Positions 54,504 through 61,709 of a stretch of 64,000 bases of DNA are shown in pieces; the stretch's first letter is position 1, and each line of letters opens with the position of its first letter. Source of the stretch: G963676655 sp963676655 (GTDB lineage Bacteria > Verrucomicrobiota > Lentisphaeria > Victivallales > Victivallaceae); NCBI GenBank assembly GCA_963676655.2, contig CAXXKX010000003.1, positions 4,650,001 to 4,714,000 of the forward strand, in the 5' to 3' direction. The notes beneath the pieces are model-generated. The model made no database searches. It saw only the letters and a program-made list of their open reading frames with translations, and had not been told where the DNA came from. The translations under genes and the position numbers were made by a program.

Positions 54504-55130
54504 ATGAGTAAAAAACTTGATATCCTTGACTGCAAGGGGACTGTTGTTGGTGAATATGAGTTGCCGGATAACTGCTTCGAGTTGGAAAAAGGCGCTCAAG
54601 CCGTTCATGACGTCGTAGTTGCATTTCTGGCTGGCGAACGCTCAGGCAGCGCCAAAACTAAAACCCGCTCAGAGCGCAGCGGCGGTGGAGCAAAACCCTT
54701 CCGTCAGAAAGGTCTCGGTCGTGCCCGTTCAGGCAGTAGCCGTAACCCGATTTGGCGCAAAGGTGGTATCATCTTCGGCCCCCGTCCACGCAGTTATGAA
54801 AAAGACGTCAATAAGAAGGTTCGCAAACTGGCCCTGAAACGTGCGCTCTCTGATCGCATTGAAGAAGGCAGCGTCATTGTTATTGATAAATTTGATATTC
54901 CGGATCACAAGACCAAAAGCGCTAAAGCAGTTATCGACTCGCTGAAAGTTAATTCCAACTTTCTGCTGGCCGTACCTGAATACGAAAAGAACGTGATTTG
55001 CGCCACCGGCAATCTTTCTGATTGCGTCCTGCGCAAAGCCGCCAGCGTCAACGTATATGAACTGCTGCGTTTCGATCAGTTGATCTTAACTAAAGATGCC
55101 CTGGACGTTCTGGTCCAGCGTATGGCATAA
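54504..55130 (+). CDS. rplD: 50S ribosomal protein L4
   Basis: A 208-residue exit-tunnel protein. The conserved loop KTRSERSGGGAKPFRQKGLGRARSGSSRNPIWRKGG is present. In some bacteria L4 represses the S10 operon; no L4 target was identified here. Seventeen bases after rplC. Confidence 0.97.
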   Translation: MSKKLDILDCKGTVVGEYELPDNCFELEKGAQAVHDVVVAFLAGERSGSAKTKTRSERSGGGAKPFRQKGLGRARSGSSRNPIWRKGGIIFGPRPRSYEKDVNKKVRKLALKRALSDRIEEGSVIVIDKFDIPDHKTKSAKAVIDSLKVNSNFLLAVPEYEKNVICATGNLSDCVLRKAASVNVYELLRFDQLILTKDALDVLVQRMA

Positions 55131-55142
55131 GGAGGTTTCACT

Positions 55143-55427
55143 ATGAGAACCGCACATGATATTATTCTTGCTCCGGTCGTCTCGGAGAAATCCACCGAGA
55201 TGTCTACGGAAAGCAAATACGTATTTAAAGTTGACCGCAACTCGACTAAAATCGAAGTTGCCAAGGCGATCGAGTCCCTGTTCGCCGGCGTTAAAGTCAA
55301 AAGCGTCAACATTCAGAATTGTAAGGGAAAACCGAAACGAGTTCCGCGCACCGGTAGAATGGGCAGCCGCGCCGATTGGCGCAAAGCGGTTGTGACTCTC
55401 GCCGAAGGCACGATTGAAATCGTTTAA
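55143..55427 (+). CDS. rplW: 50S ribosomal protein L23
   Basis: A 94-residue protein at the tunnel exit that docks SRP and trigger factor. It shows the family pattern DIILAPVVSEKSTEM ... YVFKVDRNSTKIEVAKAIESLF. An AGGAGG-type site precedes the ATG. Confidence 0.97.
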   Translation: MRTAHDIILAPVVSEKSTEMSTESKYVFKVDRNSTKIEVAKAIESLFAGVKVKSVNIQNCKGKPKRVPRTGRMGSRADWRKAVVTLAEGTIEIV

Positions 55428-55444
55428 CTAAAGCGAGGTTTATA

Positions 55445-56272
55445 ATGGCTGTTAAAGGATACAATCCAGTAACTCCGAGTCTCAGAAATATGATGATTTC
55501 GGATTTTGCTGAAGTAACTAAGTCCACGCCGGAAAAATCTCTCGTCAAAGGTAAAAAATCCTCTGGCGGGCGCAATAACCTGGGTCGTGTGACCACCCGT
55601 TTTCGTGGCGGCGGTGTAAAACGCCGGTTGCGCGATATTGATTTCAAACGTGACAAAGAAGATATTCCAGCTACTGTTAAAAGTGTTGAGTACGATCCAA
55701 ATCGTACTGCCAATATTGCTTTGCTGGCATATGCTGACGGTGAGAAGCGCTATATTGTCGCTCCTGTCGGACTTAAAGTCGGCGATACTGTCATGAGTGG
55801 TCCGAAGTCTGAAATCAAGCCCGGTAACTCAATGAAGATCAAAGATATGCCGGTCGGTATCACTATTCACAATATTGAAATGAATCCTGGCAGAGGCGCC
55901 AAACTGGTCCGCTCCGCGGGACAGTCCGCTGTTCTCCGTGCCAAGGATGAAAAATACGCTCAGGTAAAGCTGCCCAGCGGCGAAGTGCGTATGATCAATA
56001 TTGAATGCCGTGCGACTATTGGTCAGGTCGGCAATGTTACCCATATGAATATTAAGCTTGGTAAAGCCGGTAAAAAACGTTATATGGGCTTCCGTCCTCA
56101 CGTCCGCGGTGTTGCTATGAACCCGGTCGACCATCCGATGGGTGGTGGTGAAGGTAAATCCAGCGGCGGCGGTCATCCCGTTTCACCGTGGGGCCAGCTT
56201 TCCAAGGGTAAGAGAACTCGTAACAAGCGTAAAGCTTCTAATAAGTTCATTATCGAACGGAGGAAGAAATAA
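55445..56272 (+). CDS. rplB: 50S ribosomal protein L2
   Basis: A 275-residue protein of the peptidyl-transferase region. The hallmark RGVAMNPVDHPMGGGEGKSSGG loop, with its catalytic-region His, is intact. Its TAA shares one base with the rpsS ATG (TAATG). Confidence 0.98.
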   Translation: MAVKGYNPVTPSLRNMMISDFAEVTKSTPEKSLVKGKKSSGGRNNLGRVTTRFRGGGVKRRLRDIDFKRDKEDIPATVKSVEYDPNRTANIALLAYADGEKRYIVAPVGLKVGDTVMSGPKSEIKPGNSMKIKDMPVGITIHNIEMNPGRGAKLVRSAGQSAVLRAKDEKYAQVKLPSGEVRMINIECRATIGQVGNVTHMNIKLGKAGKKRYMGFRPHVRGVAMNPVDHPMGGGEGKSSGGGHPVSPWGQLSKGKRTRNKRKASNKFIIERRKK

Positions 56273-56541
56273 TGGCTAGATCAGTCAAAAAAGGTCCGTT
56301 CGTAGACGGACATCTTATGAAAAAAGTCGAGACCATGAATCGTGACGGGAAAAAACGCCCGATCAAGACCTGGTCACGTCGTTCAATGATTATTCCGGAT
56401 TTTGTCGGTCATACCTTTGAAGTACACAATGGTAAAACCTTCCAGACCGTATTCGTAACTGAGAATATGGTCGGACACAAACTCGGTGAGTTCGCTGTGA
56501 CTCGTCACTTCCGCGACCACGGGGTTATCTCCGGTAAATAA
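56272..56541 (+). CDS. rpsS: 30S ribosomal protein S19
   Basis: An 89-residue head protein, starting MARSVKKGPFVDGHLMKKV and holding KTWSRRSMIIPDFVGHTFEVHNGK. It is translationally coupled to rplB. It is the last ribosomal gene here: the expected rplV, rpsC, rplP, rpmC and rpsQ do not follow. Confidence 0.98.
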   Translation: MARSVKKGPFVDGHLMKKVETMNRDGKKRPIKTWSRRSMIIPDFVGHTFEVHNGKTFQTVFVTENMVGHKLGEFAVTRHFRDHGVISGK

Positions 56542-56553
56542 CCGCTCCATGTC

Positions 56554-56587
56554 AGCCCGTGCAGCCCTGTGGCTCACGGGCTTTTTT
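56554..56587 (+). terminator. Rho-independent terminator ending the S10 cluster after rpsS
   Basis: AGCCCGTG, a 13-base loop, then CACGGGCT followed by T5, 12 bases after the rpsS stop. A full-strength terminator here shows that the ribosomal operon truly ends at rpsS. Confidence 0.88.
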
Positions 56588-56713
56588 ATGACTGGAACGG
56601 GGCTAATCAAAAATAAACGTATATTTTTTAATTTTTCTTTTGCATTTGTAAGGGATAATAATATATTAACTCAATTATTAGTTAATATCAGTTAAATTTT
56701 ATCAGGTGTATAC

Positions 56714-57235
56714 ATGGGTGGGATACCAAAATTAATAGTACTATCGGAAAAGATGCGCGGCAAAAGCTTTGAACTTATCAAAGACATCCATACTGCCGGC
56801 CGCTCGGACGAACGTGATATTTGTATTAAGGATCCGACTATCAGTTCACATCACTGTGACTTTATCAAGACCGAGTCCACATACATTCTTCGTGATAATG
56901 AGAGTACCAACGGTACCAGGGTGAACAATGTTCAGGTCACGGACGAGGACTATGAACTGAAAAACAGTGATATTATTCAGCTTGGAGCGGTTGAAATCCT
57001 CTATGATTGCGAGGATAAGTCTGTTACTACTATTACCAGAACCCAGACCGGTATTGATTTGAATAATTCCGAGGGCGGACTCTCAACTGTGCGCGATATG
57101 GAAAACTTTTCGCCGTTTGCTCGTAAGGACAGCAAGAGTGCCATCAGTCAGAAAGTGCTTGTTGCGGTGATCGGCTTGACTGTTTTGGGAATTCTCGGTG
57201 TCCTGGGTTATATTATCTACCTTATCGTCAGATAA
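56714..57235 (+). CDS. FHA-domain protein with C-terminal membrane anchor
   Basis: A 173-residue protein. The forkhead-associated domain (about 6-100) keeps the phosphothreonine-binding residues: R30 (AGRSDERDICIKD), the SSHH motif near 44-47, and STNG at 64-67. A Thr-rich linker (KSVTTITRTQTG) and one C-terminal membrane helix (about 147-172) follow. It should recruit phosphothreonine proteins to the inner membrane, making it a candidate partner of the two Ser/Thr kinases at 4334-6347. It has its own terminator and stands between the S10 cluster and ftsH. Confidence 0.92.
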   Translation: MGGIPKLIVLSEKMRGKSFELIKDIHTAGRSDERDICIKDPTISSHHCDFIKTESTYILRDNESTNGTRVNNVQVTDEDYELKNSDIIQLGAVEILYDCEDKSVTTITRTQTGIDLNNSEGGLSTVRDMENFSPFARKDSKSAISQKVLVAVIGLTVLGILGVLGYIIYLIVR

Positions 57236-57314
57236 CGGCTGAATTGAATGTTTGTGCAGCCGGTTTCCGGTCGCACTATGAATTTGCATGGCAATTTTTT
57301 CGGGAGATTTTTCA

Positions 57315-57343
57315 CCGCCTCTTAATTCAGGCGGATTTTTTTT
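57315..57343 (+). terminator. Rho-independent terminator after the FHA gene
   Basis: CCGCCT, loop CTTAATTC, then AGGCGG followed by A and a T8 run. It separates the FHA gene from ftsH. Confidence 0.88.
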
Positions 57344-57426
57344 AATCGGAACAATGTAATTTTTTCTAATACAATAATGAATATTGCCGGTATCCGAACC
57401 GGATGTAAAATTTAAGGACTTAAAAT

Positions 57427-59439
57427 ATGGCTCTTCCTGATCCAAAAGAATCTTTCAGCGGAGGTAAAAAACCACCGGCCGCTTTTTTTATCTGGCCCAT
57501 TCTTTTTATCATCGTTTTCATTCTGCTCATCTATAAATTTAATAATAACAGCAAAGTCGAAAACTGGGACCAGGCTAAATTTGAACGTCAGGTTGTCGAG
57601 AAAAAAGTATTGTCTGCTGAACTTTCTCCTCAGGGAGAAGATATCTATGATGTCGAAGGTAAATTTAAATTAACACCTGAAAAGGCCCAGGCCAAAAAAC
57701 GTGAAGATGGCGGCAAGGATGTTGTAACAGGTTACTATCGCACTAGAATTGTCTGGTCCCAGAAGATCAGCAAGCTGATGCAGGACAATATTGAAGAGGT
57801 TAAGATTCAGAAGCGCGATAACTGGTGGAGTCTGATTCTGACCATGCTGCCGGTGATCCTGATCATTGTGGTTATCTATGTCCTCTTTTCCAGACAGATT
57901 AAAATGGCCGGTCGCGGCGCGATGCAGTTCGGTAAAAGCCGCGCTAAAATGATCATGCCGGAAGAACTCCATACAACTTTTGACGATGTTGCCGGTGCGG
58001 ACGAGGCCAAAGAAGAGATTCAGGAGATTGTCGAGTTCCTCAAAGATCCTTTGAAATTCCAGATGCTTGGCGGCAAAATTCCGAAGGGCGCACTGTTGAC
58101 CGGTGCCCCCGGTACCGGTAAAACCCTGCTTGCCAAGGCGGTTGCCTGTGAAGCTGAAGTGCCGTTTTTCTCGATCAGCGGTTCCGATTTTGTTGAAATG
58201 TTTGTCGGGGTCGGCGCCAGCCGGGTCCGTGATATGTTCGAACAGGCCCGGCGCCATGCCCCCTGTTTGATTTTTATTGATGAAATTGACGCGGTCGGAC
58301 GCTCCCGCTTCTCCGGTATGGGGGGCGGACATGACGAACGCGAACAGACTTTGAATGCCATGCTGGTTGAAATGGACGGCCTTGAAGCCGCCAATGCCGG
58401 GGTCATCGTTCTGGCCGCCACCAACCGCCCGGATGTCCTTGATCCCGCGTTGCTGCGTCCCGGACGTTTTGACCGCCAAGTGGTCCTTGACCTCCCGGAT
58501 ATTCGTGGACGGAAAAAGATTATTGAGATTCATATTTCCAAGATCAAGATTGACAAGACCGTCAATATCGATACTCTGGCGCGCAGTACTCCGGGGTTCA
58601 GCGGGGCCGACCTTGCCAATATGTGTAACGAAGCCGCGTTGCTCGCTGCCCGCTACGACCGGGAAGCCGCCACTCAGGAAGACCTTGAGGAAGCCCGTGA
58701 CAAAGTACGCTGGGGACGTGAAAGAAAGAGTCGCCGGATCACTCCGCGTGAAAAGAAACTTACCGCGTATCACGAAGCCGGACATGCTTTGGCGACGATG
58801 CATTGCAAGTTTTCGACTCCGCTGCATAAGATTACGATCATCCCGCGCGGGCATGCGCTCGGTATGACCATGATGATGCCCGACGAGGACGTCTATACCC
58901 AGAGCAAAAAAGAGCTGATGGATGAAATGGTCGTACTTCTGGCCGGCCGGGTTGCCGAGGAAATGGTTTTCGACGATATGAACAGCGGCGCGTCCAACGA
59001 CATTCAGCGCGCGACCAAGATTGCCCGCATGATGGTTTGTACTTTCGGAATGAATGACAAGATCGGGCCGGTTCACTACGGTGATCGTCATGAGCATATC
59101 CATGTCAGGGTCGATGCCGAACCGGCTGATACCTACAGTCAGGAGACCGCGCGTGAGATCGATGTCGAAGTTAAAAAGCTGGTAAACGACGCTTTGCGGC
59201 GTTGTCAGGACATTATGACCACTAACCGTGACCAGTTGGAAAAACTGTCTCTCACGTTGCTGGAAAGGGAAACCCTGACCGCTGAAGAAGCCTATACCCT
59301 GTTAGGTATGGAGCCGCGCAAACAGGAAGAAATCGACCTGTCCGACGTTGTTCCGTCAGTTCCGGTCGATACCCCGGTCCCGGAAGAACCGATTACTTCT
59401 GAAGATGTTCAGGAAGAAACTGAAGAGAAAAGCGAGTAA
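57427..59439 (+). CDS. ftsH: ATP-dependent zinc metalloprotease FtsH
   Basis: A 670-residue inner-membrane AAA protease. Two N-terminal membrane helices (about 18-36 and 137-157) flank a periplasmic domain. Walker A GAPGTGKT is at 226-233, Walker B LIFIDEIDAVGR follows, and the second region of homology includes TNRPDVLDPALLRPGRFDRQV. The zinc motif HEAGH is at 449-453, with a downstream Asp ligand in the MNSGASNDIQRAT region. The acidic C-terminal tail (PEEPITSEDVQEETEEKSE) is variable in the family. It degrades misfolded membrane and short-lived proteins. Confidence 0.98.
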   Translation: MALPDPKESFSGGKKPPAAFFIWPILFIIVFILLIYKFNNNSKVENWDQAKFERQVVEKKVLSAELSPQGEDIYDVEGKFKLTPEKAQAKKREDGGKDVVTGYYRTRIVWSQKISKLMQDNIEEVKIQKRDNWWSLILTMLPVILIIVVIYVLFSRQIKMAGRGAMQFGKSRAKMIMPEELHTTFDDVAGADEAKEEIQEIVEFLKDPLKFQMLGGKIPKGALLTGAPGTGKTLLAKAVACEAEVPFFSISGSDFVEMFVGVGASRVRDMFEQARRHAPCLIFIDEIDAVGRSRFSGMGGGHDEREQTLNAMLVEMDGLEAANAGVIVLAATNRPDVLDPALLRPGRFDRQVVLDLPDIRGRKKIIEIHISKIKIDKTVNIDTLARSTPGFSGADLANMCNEAALLAARYDREAATQEDLEEARDKVRWGRERKSRRITPREKKLTAYHEAGHALATMHCKFSTPLHKITIIPRGHALGMTMMMPDEDVYTQSKKELMDEMVVLLAGRVAEEMVFDDMNSGASNDIQRATKIARMMVCTFGMNDKIGPVHYGDRHEHIHVRVDAEPADTYSQETAREIDVEVKKLVNDALRRCQDIMTTNRDQLEKLSLTLLERETLTAEEAYTLLGMEPRKQEEIDLSDVVPSVPVDTPVPEEPITSEDVQEETEEKSE

Positions 59440-59477
59440 ACGCTGCTTCAGCCTTTAGTCAAATAATTCCAATTCCG

Positions 59478-59548
59478 TCCGTACGACGGACGGCGATGTT
59501 CCGCTTCAAACTCCGCACTTCGTTTTGCGGAAGCGGAGATGGCGCAGA
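59478..59548 (+). repeat. Dispersed structured repeat, copy 2
   Basis: The same element as at 7293 and 59628: TCCGTACGACGGA start, GGCGAT, CCGCTTC ... GAAGCGG stem, and a GGCGCA end. It starts 38 bases after the ftsH stop. Confidence 0.8.
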
Positions 59549-59553
59549 GAACG

Positions 59554-59576
59554 TTCCGGTGCAATGTTTTGCTTAG
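59554..59576 (+). repeat. Short direct repeat, copy 1
   Basis: CCGGTGCAATGTTTTGCTTA-type sequence that recurs with three changes at 59731-59750 (CCCGGTGCGATATTCTGCTTA). The two copies bracket the third dispersed repeat, suggesting duplication of a compound unit. Confidence 0.55.
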
Positions 59577-59627
59577 CACTTCCCGCGTTCAGCGCGTCAC
59601 TCCCTGGAGCGCGGACGTCTCGTCCGG

Positions 59628-59700
59628 TCCGTACGACGGACGGCGATATACCGCTTCAAACTCCGCACTTCGTTCTACGGAAGCGGAGATGGCGCAAAAA
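59628..59700 (+). repeat. Dispersed structured repeat, copy 3
   Basis: The third copy of the 7293/59478 element, nearly identical to copy 2 and with the same ATATACCGCTTC and A-run end as copy 1. CCGCTTC (59651-59657) pairs with GAAGCGG (59680-59686). Confidence 0.8.
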
Positions 59701-59717
59701 TGATCCATGCGACTGAT

Positions 59718-59738
59718 GCACCGGGAATGTCCCGGTGC
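59718..59738. repeat. CCGGG-AATGT-CCCGG palindrome
   Basis: GCACCGGG-AATGT-CCCGGTGC, an 8-base perfect stem. The core matches the hairpin between rplL and rpoB (31597-31613) apart from one loop base and flank length. Confidence 0.65.
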
Positions 59739-59793
59739 GATATTCTGCTTAAAACACCGAACTTTGTGCGACGGTTGGAAAAGGGCACATTTT

Positions 59794-59842
59794 CTTTCAA
59801 CTTTAATCTTTAATCTTTAATCTTTAATCTTTAATCTTTCAT
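59794..59842 (+). repeat. Heptamer tandem array CTTTAAT
   Basis: Seven consecutive 7-base units: CTTTCAA, five exact CTTTAAT, then CTTTCAT. It is non-coding and resembles the short tandemly repeated heptamers described in cyanobacteria. Confidence 0.9.
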
Positions 59843-59979
59843 CTCTACAGTGGGAGCCGGGCTTTTTAACGGGGGTGCAGACCCCTGCCGACCGGCGATT
59901 CTCTTCCTTCATCGTTGCCCTGCGCAATGCTCGCGCTCACTTCGTTGTCATCCTTAAGTTTTCAGCTTTTATCCGCGGA

Positions 59980-60684
59980 TTACAGATCGAGGATTTGTTT
60001 TTTCTTGGCCTCAAATTCTTCCTGGGTCACAACTCCCTTATCCCGCAGTTCCGCCAGCTTTTCCAATCCTGCAAAATCATTACAAGTGGTTTGTTTTGAA
60101 GACGGCAGCTTATGATTGAGAGATAAGCGATTTCTAACATGTGAAAAAATGCCTTTAATATTCTCTTTTGTCATATGTTTTTGATAAAAATATAGGGCGA
60201 TTAAAAAGATCCATAGGCATATTACTGTTGGAATGTCGAAGAAAATATAAACAACCAAAAGCCATACCCAGAAAAAGATATAAGGACGGTGCTTGACTTT
60301 GGCGTTAAGAAAATAGCCGTCTAAAGATTCTGTCACTTCAATAATGACATCGGAGTATTTAATTGAAAAAAATGACTGGAAAATTTCTCTGGCATAAAGT
60401 ATGTCCTCGTATAGCGTGACCTTGTTTGAATATTGTTTCAGTTTACGTTGCAGTTCATCGATGATCTCTGCTTTACTGCAATCTGTGACGATTCTATCCG
60501 CAATCTTAAAATTTATCGAAATCTTTGGAACATTATCGCGGCGTAATGGTTTGTTAAATTGGAGCAATGGTTTTATTACGGTTAACAGCTTGTTGCATTC
60601 CGGGCATTCCCGGATAGTATCATTTTCCTGTTCCTCGCAAACCATATTATGGTTGCAATGCGGACATTTAAAATAAAAACTCAT
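59980..60684 (-). CDS. Zinc-ribbon membrane protein with C-terminal SHOCT domain
   Basis: A 234-residue protein. An N-terminal zinc ribbon (C8-x2-C11 ... C28-x2-C31) precedes a soluble region, then two close membrane helices (about 130-170, FFWVWLLVVYIFF and VICLWIFLIALYFY), and a C-terminal SHOCT module (LEKLAELRDKGVVTQEEFEAKKKQIL), a short oligomerisation or docking motif found at many protein ends. A GGTGGAAAT site precedes the ATG. Function is unknown. A 22-codon frame stands directly upstream. Confidence 0.83.
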   Translation of the reverse strand: MSFYFKCPHCNHNMVCEEQENDTIRECPECNKLLTVIKPLLQFNKPLRRDNVPKISINFKIADRIVTDCSKAEIIDELQRKLKQYSNKVTLYEDILYAREIFQSFFSIKYSDVIIEVTESLDGYFLNAKVKHRPYIFFWVWLLVVYIFFDIPTVICLWIFLIALYFYQKHMTKENIKGIFSHVRNRLSLNHKLPSSKQTTCNDFAGLEKLAELRDKGVVTQEEFEAKKKQILDL

Positions 60685-60695
60685 ATTTCCACCTG

Positions 60696-60764
60696 TTATT
60701 CAATCGTTAACAATGAAATAAGCGCAAACATTGCGCATGGCAAAGCCCCCGTGATGATTTTCAT
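60696..60764 (-). CDS. Possible 22-residue membrane peptide upstream of the SHOCT gene
   Basis: A short frame encoding MKIITGALPCAMFALISLLTIE, too short for routine gene finding. It has a good GAGGATAGAGG site, a Lys start followed by a hydrophobic stretch, and ends 11 bases before the SHOCT gene ATG. It could be a small membrane peptide, a leader peptide, or chance. Confidence 0.4.
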   Translation of the reverse strand: MKIITGALPCAMFALISLLTIE

Positions 60765-60803
60765 AAAATACCTCTATCCTCTCTGCTTATTTCGATGCTT
60801 GTA

Positions 60804-60821
60804 TTGAGCTTACTGGTTGAC
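60804..60821 (-). repeat. Conserved gene-flanking element, copy A
   Basis: TTGAGCTTACTGGTTGAC on the plus strand (GTCAACCAGTAAGCTCAA on the coding strand), about 40 bases before the small frame at 60764. It recurs at 61735 and 62900. Confidence 0.65.
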
Positions 60822-60865
60822 TATTGCTCCGGCAGATAATTATCTGGCATTTTTATTATGACAGC

Positions 60866-60929
60866 TTGCGTTCTCCGAACGCAATTAGTATTCCACTCCG
60901 AATTTGTTTTATGCGTTCGGAGAACGCAA
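60866..60929. repeat. Nested palindrome with self-complementary arms
   Basis: TTGCGTTCTCCGAACGCA (60866-60883) and its exact reverse complement (60912-60929) are 28 bases apart. Each 18-base arm is itself a hairpin (TGCGTTC-TCC-GAACGCA), so the element can form one long stem or two small ones. Confidence 0.85.
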
Positions 60930-61074
60930 ACTACCAGTCTGCGGCACAATTATAATACACGGTTATTTTTGTCCGGAGTAATAGTTATGTGTCCGTCATT
61001 ATAGTTCTTATTTTTCTGGCTCTTTTGGTGTTTTCATGGATATACTATAATTCAATGATTTTTCTATGTTTTTT

Positions 61075-61263
61075 ATTGCAGACTTACAGCCTGCAGTTGT
61101 TTTTTTATTATTTCCCCCGGGCGTTGCCCGGGGCTTTGTTCTTTCAGGCCTGCGGCCTGGTGGTCTTTTATCTTCTTCAGCCCCGCAGGGCGCAATATCA
61201 CAGCCCCGGGCAACGCCCGGGGGATCTCATTTAGACCTCAAAAGCAGGCTGTAAGTCTGCAAT
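61075..61263. repeat. Nested inverted-repeat (MITE-like) element
   Basis: Outer 20-base arms (61075-61094 and 61244-61263, ATTGCAGACTTACAGCCTGC and its exact complement) enclose inner 20-base arms (61114-61133 and 61204-61223, CCCCCGGGCGTTGCCCGGGG and its exact complement). Inside lie two further small hairpins (AGGCC-TGC-GGCCT; GCCC-CGCA-GGGC). The 189-base unit has no gene. It looks like a fold-back mobile element or a large structured RNA. Confidence 0.85.
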
Positions 61264-61474
61264 AAAACGAATTTGTAAGACCCAACCCACGGAAACACCG
61301 AAAGAACCATTTTTCTAATCATTATCATCCCATAATTCTAAAATTTGAACGTTTTATACTTTTCCCTGAGCTTATGATTTTCATTTTCCGAGACCCCGTT
61401 GTTCGGTTTTTAAATTTCCTGAGCGGGAGTGAGTAGATGTCTCATCACAAATTTTTGAACCGTATTGGACTTTC

Positions 61475-61510
61475 CTTTTCAACTTTCAACCTTCAACTTT
61501 CAACTCCAAT
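61475..61510 (+). repeat. Heptamer tandem array CTTTCAA
   Basis: CTTTTCAA, CTTTCAA, CCTTCAA, CTTTCAA, CTCCAA: a degenerate 7-base array close in sequence to the CTTTAAT array at 59794. Confidence 0.75.
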
Positions 61511-61512
61511 TA

Positions 61513-61535
61513 TCCCGCTTGCGGGATGGCTGTGT
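61513..61535 (+). repeat. Palindromic direct repeat CCCGCTTGCGGG, copy 1
   Basis: A CCCGCTTGCGGG hairpin followed by ATGGCTGTGT. A 23-base identical copy is at 61677. It stands just after the CTTTCAA heptamer array. Confidence 0.8.
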
Positions 61536-61641
61536 TTTCTAATACCTCTTTGTATGTTTTCCACGCCTACTTGAATTTGCATCACTGTCACTTATTGTGT
61601 GTCGGCATTTTAAGCTTCGGACTTCTTATATCGCATATGCT

Positions 61642-61669
61642 GTAAACTGTGGACTGTCAACTGTTGACT
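61642..61669 (+). repeat. Heptamer tandem array GTNNACT
   Basis: GTAAACT, GTGGACT, GTCAACT, GTTGACT: four units with fixed GT..ACT and variable middle bases. It lies seven bases before the second CCCGCTTGCGGG palindrome. Confidence 0.8.
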
Positions 61670-61676
61670 AAAGCCG

Positions 61677-61699
61677 TCCCGCTTGCGGGATGGCTGTGT
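61677..61699 (+). repeat. Palindromic direct repeat CCCGCTTGCGGG, copy 2
   Basis: Identical over 23 bases to 61513-61535, again placed just after a heptamer array, so array and palindrome seem to travel as a unit. Confidence 0.8.
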
Positions 61700-61709
61700 A
61701 TTTCTCCCC

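Larger units (their letters stand above)
60930..61709. other. Gene-free repeat-dense spacer
   Basis: About 780 bases without a credible gene, made largely of inverted repeats and heptamer arrays listed separately. Reading frames through it have the low-complexity look of translated palindromes. Confidence 0.6.

Noticed and set aside
57670..59103. A 477-codon open frame antisense to ftsH
   Set aside because: It mirrors a strongly conserved gene, has His/Gln/Gly-rich anti-frame composition, and shows no domain or ribosome site.
61066..61254. A 62-codon plus-strand frame with PPGVARG...LRPGG character
   Set aside because: It lies wholly inside the nested inverted repeat, and such Pro/Gly/Arg patterns are typical of translated palindromes.
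59794..61699. A CRISPR-like array
   Set aside because: The repeats are 7-base tandem units or isolated palindromes without regular spacers, and no cas genes are present.
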